A DNA stretch of 64,000 bases, taken from positions 1 to 64,000 of the forward strand of contig WFNB01000119.1 of NCBI GenBank assembly GCA_015488755.1. Direction: 5' to 3'. The translations under genes and the position numbers were made by a program. Positions 1-9,801 of the stretch are shown here, one piece after another. This DNA is from Gammaproteobacteria bacterium (GTDB lineage Bacteria > Pseudomonadota > Gammaproteobacteria > GRL18). Position 1 is the stretch's first letter, and the number at the start of each line of letters is the position of its first letter. The notes beneath the pieces are model-generated. The model saw only the letters and a list, made by a program, of their open reading frames with translations, ran no database searches and had not been told where the DNA came from.

Positions 1-260
1 AAAGAAAGTCAGTGCCAAGAAAAAAGTGGCTGCTAAAAAGAAAGCAAGCACTAAGAAAAAAGTAGCTGCTAAAAAGAAAGCAAGCACTAAGAAAAAAGTA
101 GCTGCTAAAAAGAAAGCAAGCACTAAGAAAAAAGTAGCTGCTAAAAAGAAAGTCAGCGCTAAGAAAAAAGTGGCTGCTAAAAAGAAAGTCAGTGCTAAGA
201 AAAAAGTGGCTGCTAAAAAGAAAGTCAGCGCTAAGAAAAAGGTGGCTACCAAAAAGAAAA
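1..260 (+). repeat. 36-bp in-frame tandem repeat in the H1-like gene
   Basis: A 36-bp unit encoding 12 residues repeats head to tail about seven times. Two variants alternate: one encodes KKKASTKKK and the other KKKVSAKKK. The first blocks (about 32-150) carry the AST type and the later blocks the VSA type. Near-identity at the nucleotide level suggests recent expansion or homogenisation and makes length variation between strains likely. Confidence 0.8.
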
Positions 261-271
261 CAAAGAGGTAA
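1..271 (+). CDS. Histone H1-like lysine-rich protein (5' end outside window)
   Basis: The reading frame is open from base 2 to the TAA at 269-271. It encodes almost only Lys, Ala, Val, Ser and Thr in units such as AAKKKASTKKKV. This resembles the basic C-terminal tails of bacterial histone H1-like and AlgP-like proteins, which bind DNA nonspecifically and compact or regulate the nucleoid. The start offered by the ORF track (GTG at 26) is a Val codon inside the repeat, so the true start lies upstream of the window. No globular domain is visible here. The gene ends just before a bidirectional terminator. A ribosomal or other lysine-rich tail cannot be excluded without the missing N-terminus. 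Confidence 0.75.
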   Translation, partial: KKVSAKKKVAAKKKASTKKKVAAKKKASTKKKVAAKKKASTKKKVAAKKKVSAKKKVAAKKKVSAKKKVAAKKKVSAKKKVATKKKTKR

Positions 272-324
272 AACTTAGATAAGTGGTCGCTATAGTAGGA
301 GAGAGAGTCAGAGACAAATGCTAT

Positions 325-351
325 AAAAAAGGGGCTCAATGCCCCTTTTTT
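325..351. terminator. Bidirectional intrinsic terminator
   Basis: A-tract, then GGGGC, loop TCAAT, GCCCC, then six T. The A and T flanks make it work on both strands. It sits between the convergent ends of the H1-like gene (+) and the small ORF downstream of purH (-). Confidence 0.85.
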
Positions 352-352
352 A

Positions 353-595
353 TTATGCGCCAATATCTCCAGGCGCTTCCTCAAATGAAAAAGGGCTTTG
401 CTTGTCTAGCCAAGCTTGCCATTGTTCATGATGAGTCACATCAATGCCTTCAGCCGTTGCTGTTGATTGCAGATAGCTTTGTAAGTCAGAGAGCAGTTCT
501 GAGTCCATAAGTTCAATATGTGTTTGCACATTCGTGTGTAACACATTATAAATAAGTTTCAGTTCTGTTATTGCATAAGAGGAAAGTGCTTTCAT
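353..595 (-). CDS. Small conserved-looking protein of unknown function, downstream of purH
   Basis: An 80-residue ORF starting 23 bp after the purH stop on the same strand and ending at the bidirectional terminator, so it is probably the last gene of the purH transcript. The product (MKALSSYAITELKLIYNV...) has no signal peptide, membrane segment or cysteine. It looks like a small soluble helical protein with an acidic C-terminal tail (FEEAPGDIGA). I do not recognise the family. Position, codon use and clean termination favour a real gene over a chance ORF. Confidence 0.6.
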   Translation of the reverse strand: MKALSSYAITELKLIYNVLHTNVQTHIELMDSELLSDLQSYLQSTATAEGIDVTHHEQWQAWLDKQSPFSFEEAPGDIGA

Positions 596-618
596 AATTA
601 TAGTCCAAGCTCAATCAA

Positions 619-2190
619 TTAATGGCGGAAATGACGCATACCAGTAAAGACCATGGCAATGCCATGTTCATCTGCAGCATCAATCACTTCTTGATCTCTC
701 ATAGAACCACCTGGCTGGATCACAGCACTGATGCCTGCTTCAGCTGCCGCATCAAGGCCATCACGGAAGGGGAAAAAAGCATCTGATGCCATAACAGAAC
801 CAGGTACTACCAGACTTTCATCAGCGGCTTTAATACCCGCAATTTTTGCTGAATACACACGACTCATTTGCCCAGCACCAACACCAATAGTTTGTTTATC
901 TCTAGCATAGACAATGGCATTTGATTTAACAAACTTAGCCACTTTCCACGTAAAGATAAGATCCTGCATCTGTTCATCTGTAGGCACTTTCTTGGTGACG
1001 ACGTTTAAGTCTGCCTCAGTGATCATACCTAAATCACGCTCCTGTACGAGAAGCCCACCATTGACACGCTTATAATCCCATGTTTGGACTGGCTTATCAG
1101 ACCATTGACCACAGGCTAACACTCGCACATTTTTCTTTTCTGCTAAAATCGCTTTTGCTTCTTCATCAATCTGCGGTGCAATAATAACCTCAACAAATTG
1201 ACGATCAATAATTGCCTTGGCTGTCTGTGCATCTAAGGTTTGATTAAACGCAATAATACCGCCAAAAGCCGATGTGGGATCGGTTTGAAATGCTCGGTCA
1301 TAGGCTTCTAACTGATTACTTCCCAAAGCAACACCACATGGATTCGCATGCTTAACAATCACACAGGCCGGAGCCTCATCAAATTGCTTAACACATTCTA
1401 AAGCCGCATCCGTATCACCAATATTATTGTAAGAAAGTTCTTTACCCTGTATTTGGATGGCAGTAGCGATACAAGCTTCTTTAGGCGACGATTCTACATA
1501 AAAGGCTGCATTTTGATGTGGATTTTCCCCGTAGCGCATTTGTTGTGACTTATCAAATTGCAAACTAACGGTTTGGGGGAAGGTCGTTTTACTATGATCA
1601 TTAATATTGATAGTGCCCAAGTAGTTGGCAATATGACCATCGTATTTAGCTGTGTGCTCAAATGCTTGGACGGCTAACTTAAATAATGTCTCTGTTGCCA
1701 ACTTACCTTGAGAAGCCTGCATTTCATCAATAATTTGTGTATAACTCTTAGGATTCACAACAATGGCAACACTTTTATGATTTTTTGCTGCCGCACGAAC
1801 CATAGTCGGCCCACCAATATCAATATTTTCAATAGCCGTTGCTAAATCACAATCCGGCTTAGCAATGGTTGCTTCAAATGGGTAAAGATTAACCACCACC
1901 ATGTCAATAGCATCAATACCGTGCTGTGCCATAATATCATCATCAATGCCCCGTCTGCCAAGAATGCCACCATGCACTTTAGGGTGCAGAGTTTTTACTC
2001 TACCATCCATCATTTCAGGAAAACCGGTATAATCTGAAACTTCAGTAACAGGAATATGATTATCTTGCAATAATTTCGCGGTACCACCTGTAGATAAAAT
2101 AGTTACTTGCATATCGGCCAATGCTCTGGCGAAGTCAATAATATTATCTTTGTCTGAAACACTAATAAGTGCCGTTTTAATTGTGGCCAT
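619..2190 (-). CDS. purH: Bifunctional AICAR formyltransferase/IMP cyclohydrolase
   Basis: Catalyses the last two steps of de novo IMP synthesis in the cytoplasm: formylation of AICAR with 10-formyl-THF, then ring closure. The length of 523 residues is typical. The N-terminal MGS-like cyclohydrolase domain (about 1-140) starts [14 protein letters not shown] and contains STGGTAKLL and [13 protein letters not shown]. The C-terminal transformylase domain carries [12 protein letters not shown] and the late motifs [10 protein letters not shown] and GAGQMSRV. It lies downstream of fis, the usual gammaproteobacterial position, though purD does not follow here. Confidence 0.98.
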   Translation of the reverse strand: MATIKTALISVSDKDNIIDFARALADMQVTILSTGGTAKLLQDNHIPVTEVSDYTGFPEMMDGRVKTLHPKVHGGILGRRGIDDDIMAQHGIDAIDMVVVNLYPFEATIAKPDCDLATAIENIDIGGPTMVRAAAKNHKSVAIVVNPKSYTQIIDEMQASQGKLATETLFKLAVQAFEHTAKYDGHIANYLGTININDHSKTTFPQTVSLQFDKSQQMRYGENPHQNAAFYVESSPKEACIATAIQIQGKELSYNNIGDTDAALECVKQFDEAPACVIVKHANPCGVALGSNQLEAYDRAFQTDPTSAFGGIIAFNQTLDAQTAKAIIDRQFVEVIIAPQIDEEAKAILAEKKNVRVLACGQWSDKPVQTWDYKRVNGGLLVQERDLGMITEADLNVVTKKVPTDEQMQDLIFTWKVAKFVKSNAIVYARDKQTIGVGAGQMSRVYSAKIAGIKAADESLVVPGSVMASDAFFPFRDGLDAAAEAGISAVIQPGGSMRDQEVIDAADEHGIAMVFTGMRHFRH

Positions 2191-2379
2191 TCAAAAAACT
2201 CCAATAGTTAGTAATAAAGACCATTCTTTATACGTTGCATAATCCTAAATAAATCAGCTTAGGATAATAAGTGTAAATGCTGTTGGAAACAATAATAATA
2301 AGGGGATAGTTAACAAATTAATGTAAAAATATCGATGATCGTTAAGTGAGAAAAGTAGCATGCTGACTGATTCAATACA

Positions 2380-2733
2380 TTAGCCATCAATATTATACTG
2401 TTTGATTTTTTTTCGTAAGGTACCACGATTAATACCCAGCATTTGTGATGCCTTGCTTTGGTTACCGCTGGTATGCTCCAAAATAGTTTCTAGTAATGGT
2501 ACTTCAACCTCAGCCAAAACAAGCGAGTATAAATTTTCGATAGAATGGCCTTCAAGATCCTCGATATAACTTGCTAATACTTTGCGTACACAATCACGCA
2601 GGGTGCTATTATCATCCGTTGCAACCTTATTTATTGGGGTCACATTATCGACAGAGACATTATTTTCAGAACAAGGTGTACTGTTTTCTTCTAGCTTGGC
2701 TGGTGAATTAATGTTGCTTTGGGTCATGGGCAT
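2380..2733 (-). CDS. fis: DNA-binding protein Fis
   Basis: Nucleoid-associated factor that bends DNA and tunes growth-rate-dependent transcription and site-specific recombination. The C-terminal part (VEVPLLETILEHTSGNQSKA) and the helix-turn-helix (ASQMLGINRGTLRKKIKQY) are diagnostic. At 117 residues it is somewhat longer than E. coli Fis (98), owing to a polar, probably disordered N-terminus. A start at the second Met (two codons in) is possible. It lies 170 bp downstream of dusB, matching the conserved dusB-fis pair, and upstream of purH. Confidence 0.95.
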   Translation of the reverse strand: MPMTQSNINSPAKLEENSTPCSENNVSVDNVTPINKVATDDNSTLRDCVRKVLASYIEDLEGHSIENLYSLVLAEVEVPLLETILEHTSGNQSKASQMLGINRGTLRKKIKQYNIDG

Positions 2734-2903
2734 AAACGATAACCTAAAAAATAAATGGGTAAACTATGGTGCTATGTGGTGCTATATAGTGCTATTTTAA
2801 AGAAGTCAATCTGACTATTATTCTCATATATTTATAATATACAAGAAATGGCTGAGCAAAGTGGTTCTTTTTTGATTATTGTCATAAAGAAACAAACAAA
2901 CGA

Positions 2904-3944
2904 TCATTGGCAACTTTGTAATTGCTTATTAAAAAAATCAGAGACAAGTGTGTACTGCTGTCGTGCACTTTTTACTTGATTTATCTGCTGCCAGAATGCC
3001 GTACCATTAGATAAAGGTTTAACAATTGATGCTATGTGCTTTCTGGCAATTCTAACACCATGTGCTGCACCATAAAAAATATAAAGCTCATTAAGTAGAC
3101 CGAGCATTATAACACACTTTTCTTCTATTGAAGGCTCCGCTAAATGTTCTCCGGTCATTAAAAAGTGGTTAATATCGGCAAAGATCCATGGTGATTTAAG
3201 CGCTGATCGACCAATCATAATCGCATCTACTCCTGTATATTGGATCACCTGCAATGCCTTTTCTGCACTATTAATATCCCCATTGGCTATAATAGGAATA
3301 TCTACCTGTTCTTTAACTCGCCTTATTGTTTCATATTCTGCATCACCTTGATAACCACAGGCACGAGTTCGACCATGTATTGTTAATGCTTGTACACCAC
3401 ACTCTTGTGCAATTTGAGCAATTTTTGGGGCATTTTTATTGCTTTTATCCCAGCCTGTGCGAATTTTAAGGGTTACTGGGACAGAGCTGGCTTGAACAAC
3501 CGTAGATAATATTTTACTGACTAACAATTCATCTTTTAATAGTGCTGAGCCCGCTAAAACATTGCAGACCTTCTTGGCTGGACAGCCCATATTAATATCA
3601 ATAATATCAGCGCCATGGCGTATATTGTACTGTGCTGCCTGAGCCATTTGATCCGCTTGGGTGCCTAAAATTTGTACGGCGATAGGTTTGTTTTCACCCT
3701 CATGGTTCAAACGAGACTGCGTTTTTTGAGAGTTGAATAATTCAGGCTTTGAGGTCACCATTTCAGAAAAACTCATAGCCGCACCGAGTTTACGGCATAG
3801 TTGGCGAAAGGGTCGATCAGTAATACCTGCCATAGGTGCTAAAAATAAAGGCACAGAAATTGAGGAAAATTCTTTTACAAACGCATGTTGTGTGAAATTT
3901 TGAGTGCTACACGGTGCTTGAAATTTCCAAGAGCCTATATTCAT
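2904..3944 (-). CDS. dusB: tRNA-dihydrouridine synthase B
   Basis: FMN-dependent reduction of uridine in the tRNA D-loop. Seen: LAPMAGITDRPFR, IDINMGCPAKKV with the catalytic Cys, LKIRTGW, LTIHGRTRA, IIANGDI and IMIGRSAL, all in DusB order. The ORF track starts at a TTG (3965). I prefer the ATG at 3944 because it gives the family-like opening MNIGSWKF. Odd: about 20 extra residues lie between that opening and the first barrel strand (LFLAPMAG), absent from E. coli DusB as I recall it. It is followed by fis and preceded, 25 bp away, by the zinc-ribbon gene. Confidence 0.95.
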   Translation of the reverse strand: MNIGSWKFQAPCSTQNFTQHAFVKEFSSISVPLFLAPMAGITDRPFRQLCRKLGAAMSFSEMVTSKPELFNSQKTQSRLNHEGENKPIAVQILGTQADQMAQAAQYNIRHGADIIDINMGCPAKKVCNVLAGSALLKDELLVSKILSTVVQASSVPVTLKIRTGWDKSNKNAPKIAQIAQECGVQALTIHGRTRACGYQGDAEYETIRRVKEQVDIPIIANGDINSAEKALQVIQYTGVDAIMIGRSALKSPWIFADINHFLMTGEHLAEPSIEEKCVIMLGLLNELYIFYGAAHGVRIARKHIASIVKPLSNGTAFWQQINQVKSARQQYTLVSDFFNKQLQSCQ

Positions 3945-3969
3945 AACTGCAAAATATCGTGTCAATACG

Positions 3970-6057
3970 TTATAAGTAGTTAAATTGAAAACTTAATAAC
4001 GAGTCAGGATCAGGATCAACAATTTGCAAATGCACTTTTTGGCTTTGATTATGTTTAATTCCTTGTTGCAAGGAAATTTCTTTAGGAAGATATTCATTAG
4101 GCATAAATTTCCTACGAGCAATTGTTTCACCTAAAGAGTTGGAAAAAACAACTTCTAAGTTAGGATAAGTTTGCGTATAAGGTGCTTTGTTTTTAAAGGT
4201 TAAATAAATTTCTAAGGCATTTTTTGTATTAGGGTGGGTGCGCACATCATGAGTTACTGTAACAATTTTTTTAGGGTTACTTCTTAGTGGCAAAGCACAT
4301 TGGGTAATAGGACATAAGGTTTCAAGAATAGGTCTAATACTAGCATCCTGAGCAAATTTAATGCTATTAAAATGCAGGTATTGAATGGCCAAAAGTAGCA
4401 ATAGCAATACTGTTGCTGCTGACCATGCAAAAACAGTAGCAGGATTACTTGATGAACTTGTCTGAGTTAGAAAAGAAGGCACAACTTCTTCAGGAACTAA
4501 CTGACTTTTTTTCTTATGAGTCTTTGCATTTAGCAATACGTCATTATTTGCCTGCTCATTAGTATCAAGATCACTTATATCAAGATCACTAATATCAGCT
4601 TCACTAGACGATGGGGCTGGACTACCTGATGCCGCCTCATTGCTTAAAAAGTCATTCTCCAATTGCTCAAGCTCAGCAAGTAGATCATCACCATTATCAA
4701 GCTGATTAAAATCATCATCTAGGCTGGAAAATTCATCATCTAAACTGGACAGCTCATCATCAAGTGAACTATCTAATGAATGCTTTCCACCTGATAGGCT
4801 ACTATTAATATCATCCAGTTCATTAAGAAGATCATTATCAGCCTGATGGTCTTCTGCTTCTATTAATTCATTGAGTATATCAATATCATTTTCATCAACA
4901 TGATTGGTTGTATAATCGGTAATTAACAGATCGTCATCGTCTTCATCTTCTTGTACACTAAAATCAACAATATCAAATTCATCAAGCTGTGGCTCATCAA
5001 TAACTTCTATTTTTTCAACTTCTTCAGGTACGACCTTTGCTATCTCAACCTCAGCAATGACCTCTGCTTGTTCTATTTTACTATCAGAAGGTTCATCATT
5101 ACTTGGGCTAGGCCTATTTTCTATAATAGTTACCGCATCATGATCAGCTTGCATGCTTGTTTCAAGTTTAGCTAGCTCAGAATCAAGACTCTCATTATCA
5201 AGCACTTCTGATTCAAGACTAGGCTCTGGTATTTCAGGTGGTGTTTCTGTCTGCCCTAGCATAGCAGTAGAAAGATCATCTTTAGCTGCGTAATTCATCG
5301 CTCCAAGAGGGGCTATTTCAGTTTCTGCTTCGACATCTACTGGTTCTGCTTCGACATCTACTGGCTCTTGCTTAATTTCTTGTTCTGCCATTTTAGTAGA
5401 CAGAACTGACGGCTCATCAATAGTCTGGCTTATGTTCTCAGATATGGTACTAGCAGTTGTGCCCGATTTTATCTGCTCAGTTGTGTCCCGTACCTCTGTT
5501 TCACCTAGCGAAGACAGAATAGGAGAATCATCATCTTTGCTAAAAGAGGTTGCTTGACGCGTGTTTTGTAGCTCTTTGGTCGCCGCAGATAGCGAAGCCA
5601 CAATTTGATCCATTCTTTCTTTAATGCTCAGTTCTTTACCATCGGATGAATTAGCCATACTCTGTTCTGAAGTATGAGTGTTTTCTGGCCTATTTTCTAG
5701 CCTAGTAGAGTGTTTTTCTATACTGTCGTGATTAGAGTACAGAGGCTCTTGTAATAGGCTTGATGTATCTTCTGGTTCAGGCTTTTTCTGCTTTGTTGGT
5801 GAACCACCATTACTTGCTAATTGCGCTTGCAACTGACTCAGTTTATCAACTGCACCTTCACTATTTGCTGGAGAAGTAGATTGTTGAACAATGTCACCAT
5901 CAGAAATAGTACTCGGACTATCATTTCTTTCATAAAGACGATTTGTAGCATTAAAAATATGATCACATTGACCACAGCGAACCTGACCATGAGCAATATC
6001 AAGGTATTCTTGGGTGATTTCAAAATGCGTATTGCAGCTTGGACAATGGGTATACAT
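3970..6057 (-). CDS. MJ0042-type zinc-ribbon / DUF3426 membrane protein with a long acidic linker
   Basis: 695 residues in three parts. The N-terminus (about 1-40) is an MJ0042-type zinc ribbon, with CPSC near residue 6 and CGQC near 28. Residues from about 50 to 535 are extremely acidic, Ser/Asp/Glu-rich low complexity, including SSLDDE-like repeats and a duplicated EPVDVEA unit. A single membrane helix (VFAWSAATVLLLLLLAIQYL, about 541-562) precedes a DUF3426-type C-terminal domain of about 130 residues. Between prmA and dusB this is the expected gammaproteobacterial gene. The cellular role is not established. The linker is much longer than in relatives of about 250-450 residues that I know of. 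Confidence 0.85.
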   Translation of the reverse strand: MYTHCPSCNTHFEITQEYLDIAHGQVRCGQCDHIFNATNRLYERNDSPSTISDGDIVQQSTSPANSEGAVDKLSQLQAQLASNGGSPTKQKKPEPEDTSSLLQEPLYSNHDSIEKHSTRLENRPENTHTSEQSMANSSDGKELSIKERMDQIVASLSAATKELQNTRQATSFSKDDDSPILSSLGETEVRDTTEQIKSGTTASTISENISQTIDEPSVLSTKMAEQEIKQEPVDVEAEPVDVEAETEIAPLGAMNYAAKDDLSTAMLGQTETPPEIPEPSLESEVLDNESLDSELAKLETSMQADHDAVTIIENRPSPSNDEPSDSKIEQAEVIAEVEIAKVVPEEVEKIEVIDEPQLDEFDIVDFSVQEDEDDDDLLITDYTTNHVDENDIDILNELIEAEDHQADNDLLNELDDINSSLSGGKHSLDSSLDDELSSLDDEFSSLDDDFNQLDNGDDLLAELEQLENDFLSNEAASGSPAPSSSEADISDLDISDLDTNEQANNDVLLNAKTHKKKSQLVPEEVVPSFLTQTSSSSNPATVFAWSAATVLLLLLLAIQYLHFNSIKFAQDASIRPILETLCPITQCALPLRSNPKKIVTVTHDVRTHPNTKNALEIYLTFKNKAPYTQTYPNLEVVFSNSLGETIARRKFMPNEYLPKEISLQQGIKHNQSQKVHLQIVDPDPDSLLSFQFNYL
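5323..5364 (-). repeat. 21-bp perfect tandem duplication in the acidic linker gene
   Basis: Two identical 21-bp copies, each reading TTCTGCTTCGACATCTACTG plus G on the plus strand, adjoin at 5343/5344. They encode the repeated EPVDVEA heptapeptide and are in frame. The exact identity indicates a recent slippage duplication. Confidence 0.85.
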
Positions 6058-6225
6058 TTGGCGAAATATTTCCTTGGATCAACGAGTTACTAAACCAGTA
6101 ATACTTAAAAATAACAAAATCTAAAATCACAAGTATTATAGATATACAAAGAGTATAGACAACAACAAAGCGAATTTTGTGATCCTACCACCATTAAAAA
6201 AAATAATCTGTAAACTGGTTATAGT

Positions 6226-7116
6226 TTAGACATCAAATTTTGTCCCACTAATGCGGATCCAATCCTCCTCCTGAGTAATTTCATCAATATGGAACCATTT
6301 TTGATAAGCCAAGGACACGCTTTGAGCTTGTTCTGCCAATATACCCGATAGAATAATATGCCCATTGGGGCTGACATGTGATGCCAGCATCGGGGCTAAA
6401 TCAACCAGAGGGCCTGCCAGTATATTGGCCATTAATAATGGACATTGTAGGGTGTTATGTTGTTTTTTAAAGCCAGGAACTGAAAATAACTCCAGTTTAT
6501 CTAAGACATGATTTTTGTCGGCATTGGCTTCAGTGGCCATCAGTGCTTGTGGATCTAAGTCAACGGCATAGACCTTACTGGCTCCGAGGAGATTAGCAGC
6601 AATACCAAGAATGCCTGAGCCACACCCATAATCAATCACCTCAATGGCTTGCTTGAAATGTTGATCCAGCCATTGTAAGCATAGGGCGGTGGTCGGGTGC
6701 GTTCCCGTACCAAAAGCCAAACCAGGATCCAGCATAATATTGACCGCATCAGGCTCAGGAGGTGTATGCCAACTGGGACAAATCCAAACCCGCGAACCAA
6801 ATTTCATGGGTTTAAAATCATCCATCCAAGCACGGATCCAATCTTTATCTTCCAGAGGGTTAAGCGTATACGTTGGTAGAAAACCACACTCTTGCCTAAT
6901 AAAACTCAGCACAGACTCAATATCAATATCTGCATCAAATAAGCCGGTTAAAAAAAGTTCTTGCCAAAGAGGGGTGCTACCAAGCGGTGGTTCAAAAATG
7001 GGATCATCATGGGCATCTTGCAAGGTCACCGCAGCGGCACCCGCCTGACTGAGTAAGTCAGACAACTGCTCACTGCTTTCTTTAGTTGCTTCAAAGGTCA
7101 GCTGTAACCAAGCCAT
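6226..7116 (-). CDS. prmA: Ribosomal protein L11 methyltransferase
   Basis: SAM-dependent trimethylation of ribosomal protein L11. At 296 residues it has normal length. The N-terminal L11-binding domain (MAWLQLTFEATKES...) is followed by the linker DKDWIRAWMDDFKPMKFGSRVWI, the conserved LDPGLAFGTGTHPTT, the SAM loop VIDYGCGSGILGIAA, the acidic AVDLDPQAL, and ANILAGPL. It sits 30 bp downstream of accC on the same strand. Confidence 0.97.
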   Translation of the reverse strand: MAWLQLTFEATKESSEQLSDLLSQAGAAAVTLQDAHDDPIFEPPLGSTPLWQELFLTGLFDADIDIESVLSFIRQECGFLPTYTLNPLEDKDWIRAWMDDFKPMKFGSRVWICPSWHTPPEPDAVNIMLDPGLAFGTGTHPTTALCLQWLDQHFKQAIEVIDYGCGSGILGIAANLLGASKVYAVDLDPQALMATEANADKNHVLDKLELFSVPGFKKQHNTLQCPLLMANILAGPLVDLAPMLASHVSPNGHIILSGILAEQAQSVSLAYQKWFHIDEITQEEDWIRISGTKFDV

Positions 7117-7146
7117 AATATAATATCCCTAAAGTTAAGCTCAGTT

Positions 7147-8487
7147 CTATAAACCCAGCTTCTTTTCTAGATAATGAATATTAGTGCCACCTGCTTTAAA
7201 GGCAGTATCAGAAAGAATATCCTGCTGTAGAGGAATATTGGTCTTAATTCCCTGAACCACCATTTCACTTAATGCAGTATTCATACGGGCAATAGCAATA
7301 CTGCGGTCATTACCATAGGTAATTAATTTACCGATCATTGAATCATAGTATGGCGGTACGGTATAACCACTATAAATATGAGAATCCACTCGAACACCTG
7401 GTCCACCGGGGGCATGATAGGTGTCAATTTTTCCAGGGCTAGGCATAAAATTCTTAGGATCTTCAGCATTAATGCGACACTCAATCGCATGTCCTCGAAT
7501 TTTAATATCACTTTGAGAAAAACTCAGAGGTAAACCTGCCGCAACTCGTAATTGTTCACGTACCAAATCAACCCCAGTAATAAATTCAGTAACGGGGTGT
7601 TCAACCTGTAGACGAGTGTTCATTTCAATAAAATAAAACTCACCATTTTCATACAAGAATTCAAATGTACCCGCACCACGGTAGCCAATTTGTCGGCACG
7701 CCTCAGCACAACGACTACCAATTTTATTACGTATTTCTTCGGAAATACCCGGAGCAGGCGCTTCTTCAACGACTTTTTGATGACGACGTTGCATAGAACA
7801 ATCACGCTCACCTAAATGCACCGCATTGCCATGTTCATCAGCAATCACCTGAATTTCAATATGACGAGGTGTCTCAAGGTATTTTTCCATATAGACTTCA
7901 TCATTACCAAAGGTCGCACCAGCTTCTGTTTTTGTCAATGAAATGGCATTTAATAAACTGGCTTCGGAGCGCACGACTCGCATCCCACGGCCACCACCAC
8001 CACCGGAAGCTTTAATAATCACTGGATAGCCTATTTTCTGACCAATACGAATATTAACGTCAGGATCATCACCGAGTGCACCATCTGAACCAGGCACGGT
8101 AGGAACTTCCGCTTTAAGCATGGCCTTAATGGCCTGTACTTTATCACCCATCGTGCGAATTGAATCCGGACGAGGGCCGATAAAAACAAAGCCACTTTCT
8201 TCAACACGTTCGGCAAAATCTGCATTTTCTGAAAGAAAGCCATAGCCAGGGTGAATTGCCTGAGCGTCGGTGACTTCAGCAGCACTGATTAATGCCGGTA
8301 CATTTAGATAACTTTCCATAGAGGAAGCAGGACCAATACAAACCGACTCATCGGCAAGCAATACATGCTTAAGGTTTTTATCCGCATCAGAGTGAACGGC
8401 AACGGTTTTAATACCTAACTCACGGCAAGCGCGTTGAATACGTAAGGCTATTTCACCGCGATTAGCAATTACTATCTTCTCAAACAT
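7147..8487 (-). CDS. accC: Acetyl-CoA carboxylase, biotin carboxylase subunit
   Basis: ATP-dependent carboxylation of AccB-bound biotin, the first half-reaction of malonyl-CoA synthesis. 446 residues, standard length. Seen: N-terminal [17 protein letters not shown], the ATP-grasp Gly-rich loop [32 protein letters not shown], the metal/catalytic region [16 protein letters not shown], and the C-terminal domain around [12 protein letters not shown]. It lies 64 bp after accB and forms an aroQ-accB-accC-prmA unit. Confidence 0.98.
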   Translation of the reverse strand: MFEKIVIANRGEIALRIQRACRELGIKTVAVHSDADKNLKHVLLADESVCIGPASSMESYLNVPALISAAEVTDAQAIHPGYGFLSENADFAERVEESGFVFIGPRPDSIRTMGDKVQAIKAMLKAEVPTVPGSDGALGDDPDVNIRIGQKIGYPVIIKASGGGGGRGMRVVRSEASLLNAISLTKTEAGATFGNDEVYMEKYLETPRHIEIQVIADEHGNAVHLGERDCSMQRRHQKVVEEAPAPGISEEIRNKIGSRCAEACRQIGYRGAGTFEFLYENGEFYFIEMNTRLQVEHPVTEFITGVDLVREQLRVAAGLPLSFSQSDIKIRGHAIECRINAEDPKNFMPSPGKIDTYHAPGGPGVRVDSHIYSGYTVPPYYDSMIGKLITYGNDRSIAIARMNTALSEMVVQGIKTNIPLQQDILSDTAFKAGGTNIHYLEKKLGL

Positions 8488-8551
8488 CAGAGGGTTCCAT
8501 ATAATGAATGGTGTTTATCAAATAGGTATAATTAAACGATGGTTTAATACC

Positions 8552-9007
8552 TTATTCTATAATGCAAATGGTTTGGCCATATTCAACAGGCTCACCATTT
8601 TCAACACAAATGGCTTTAATTGTACCACTGGCATCGGCTTCAATTTGATTAAGCAATTTCATTGCTTCAATAATACAAACCGTTTCACCCTTATTTACTT
8701 TTTGACCAACTTCAATGAAGGCTGCGGCACCGGGAGAAGGTGCACTATAAAAGGTACCCACCATCGGCGATTTGACTTCATGGCCAGTCACTTTTTCAGG
8801 CTCAGCAGATGCCGCTTCAGTAGGGGCAGCAATAGGTGCTTGTGCAAGAGGCGGTGCATAAGGGGCAGCAGACATAGGCATTGCAATAGGGCCAGCAGGA
8901 CTATTACGTGAAATTCGTACCGACTCTTCACCTTCGTGAATTTCAATTTCTGCAACACCGGATTCATCTAATAATTCTATAAGTTTTTTTATTTTACGAA
9001 TATCCAT
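8552..9007 (-). CDS. accB: Acetyl-CoA carboxylase biotin carboxyl carrier protein
   Basis: Carries the biotin that shuttles between AccC and the carboxyltransferase. I chose the ATG at 9007 rather than the upstream ORF start (9058): it gives the family opening [17 protein letters not shown] and is preceded by an AAAGG ribosome site. The result is 151 residues. A Pro/Ala-rich linker (about 40-75) leads to the biotinyl domain. The attachment Lys is K117 in EAMKLLN, a small deviation from the usual EAMKMMN. Confidence 0.97.
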   Translation of the reverse strand: MDIRKIKKLIELLDESGVAEIEIHEGEESVRISRNSPAGPIAMPMSAAPYAPPLAQAPIAAPTEAASAEPEKVTGHEVKSPMVGTFYSAPSPGAAAFIEVGQKVNKGETVCIIEAMKLLNQIEADASGTIKAICVENGEPVEYGQTICIIE

Positions 9008-9063
9008 TAATTTAAACCTTTTAGTATCAATATTTGTTTGGTTTGGCTTGTCATACAACAGCG

Positions 9064-9504
9064 CTATTTTTTAAGATATGAAATAGCATAATTTAATGCC
9101 AGTTCATATCCCTTGGGACCGAGACCACTAATCACACCAATCGCAATATCTGAGAAAAAAGAACGATGTCGAAAACTTTCTCGTTTATATACATTGGATA
9201 GGTGCAGCTCAACAAAGGGAATATCAACAGCTAATAATGCATCTCTTAGAGCAACACTCGTATGGGTATAAGCTGCCGGATTAAAAATAATAAAATCAAC
9301 TTGCTTTTGATAGGCTTGGTGAATTGTTTCAATTAATTGATGTTCTGCATTACTTTGCAAACACTCCAAACTATGCCCAGCATCACGAGCCAATGTGTTA
9401 AGTAGGGTATTAATATCATCTAATGTTGCCCGACCATAGTGGGTAGGTTCACGCACACCCAATAAATTAAGGTTTGGGCCATTGAGTACTAGAATCTGCG
9501 CCAT
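9064..9504 (-). CDS. aroQ: Type II 3-dehydroquinate dehydratase
   Basis: Converts 3-dehydroquinate to 3-dehydroshikimate in the shikimate pathway. 146 residues, normal for the dodecameric type II enzyme. Motifs: [17 protein letters not shown] with the catalytic Tyr loop, [20 protein letters not shown], and [17 protein letters not shown] with the catalytic His. It is the first gene of the aroQ-accB-accC run. Confidence 0.97.
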   Translation of the reverse strand: MAQILVLNGPNLNLLGVREPTHYGRATLDDINTLLNTLARDAGHSLECLQSNAEHQLIETIHQAYQKQVDFIIFNPAAYTHTSVALRDALLAVDIPFVELHLSNVYKRESFRHRSFFSDIAIGVISGLGPKGYELALNYAISYLKK

Positions 9505-9801
9505 ATTAAATGTAATGCTCCAAAAAAACAGCTAATGAATAAAACGCTCATTAGCTATATATCTAAACCACATTAGATTGTGGCTTTGGGTATAACAAAA
9601 ACATAAGATTTGTTGTTAATATGATCAATTATTACTCAAAAAAGACACGAACAGCATCGAATGAGAATAAATTGATATTATTTTTTTATTTTGCTACAGA
9701 TATCGGGCTTTGTCCAGAAAATTTAGGACAATTATTTTAATAATTGTCCATTCACAGAAGATAGCCACATAATCACAGCAAATTTTGCTTAAACAGGGCA
9801 T
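9505..9801. other. 297-bp intergenic gap with a 24-bp palindrome
   Basis: No credible ORF or RNA gene. It should hold the promoter for aroQ-accBC. At 9726-9749 a palindrome (arms GGACAATTA/TAATTGTCC around TTTTAA) lies beyond the tlpA 3' end. Neither flank has a strong T-run, so it may be a weak terminator for the dsbD-tlpA transcript or a binding site. Confidence 0.5.

Noticed and set aside
26-271. Complete 81-residue gene starting at GTG 26
   Set aside because: The frame is open to the window edge with the same repeats; the GTG is a Val codon inside a repeat.
283-510. ORF of 75 residues on the plus strand
   Set aside because: It runs through the terminator and antisense to the small gene at 353-595, and has no ribosome site or protein-like features.
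2239-2255. 17-nt exact match ATAATCCTAAATAAATC also at 22893-22909
   Set aside because: Very AT-rich, only two copies, and no shared flanking structure; chance is a fair explanation.
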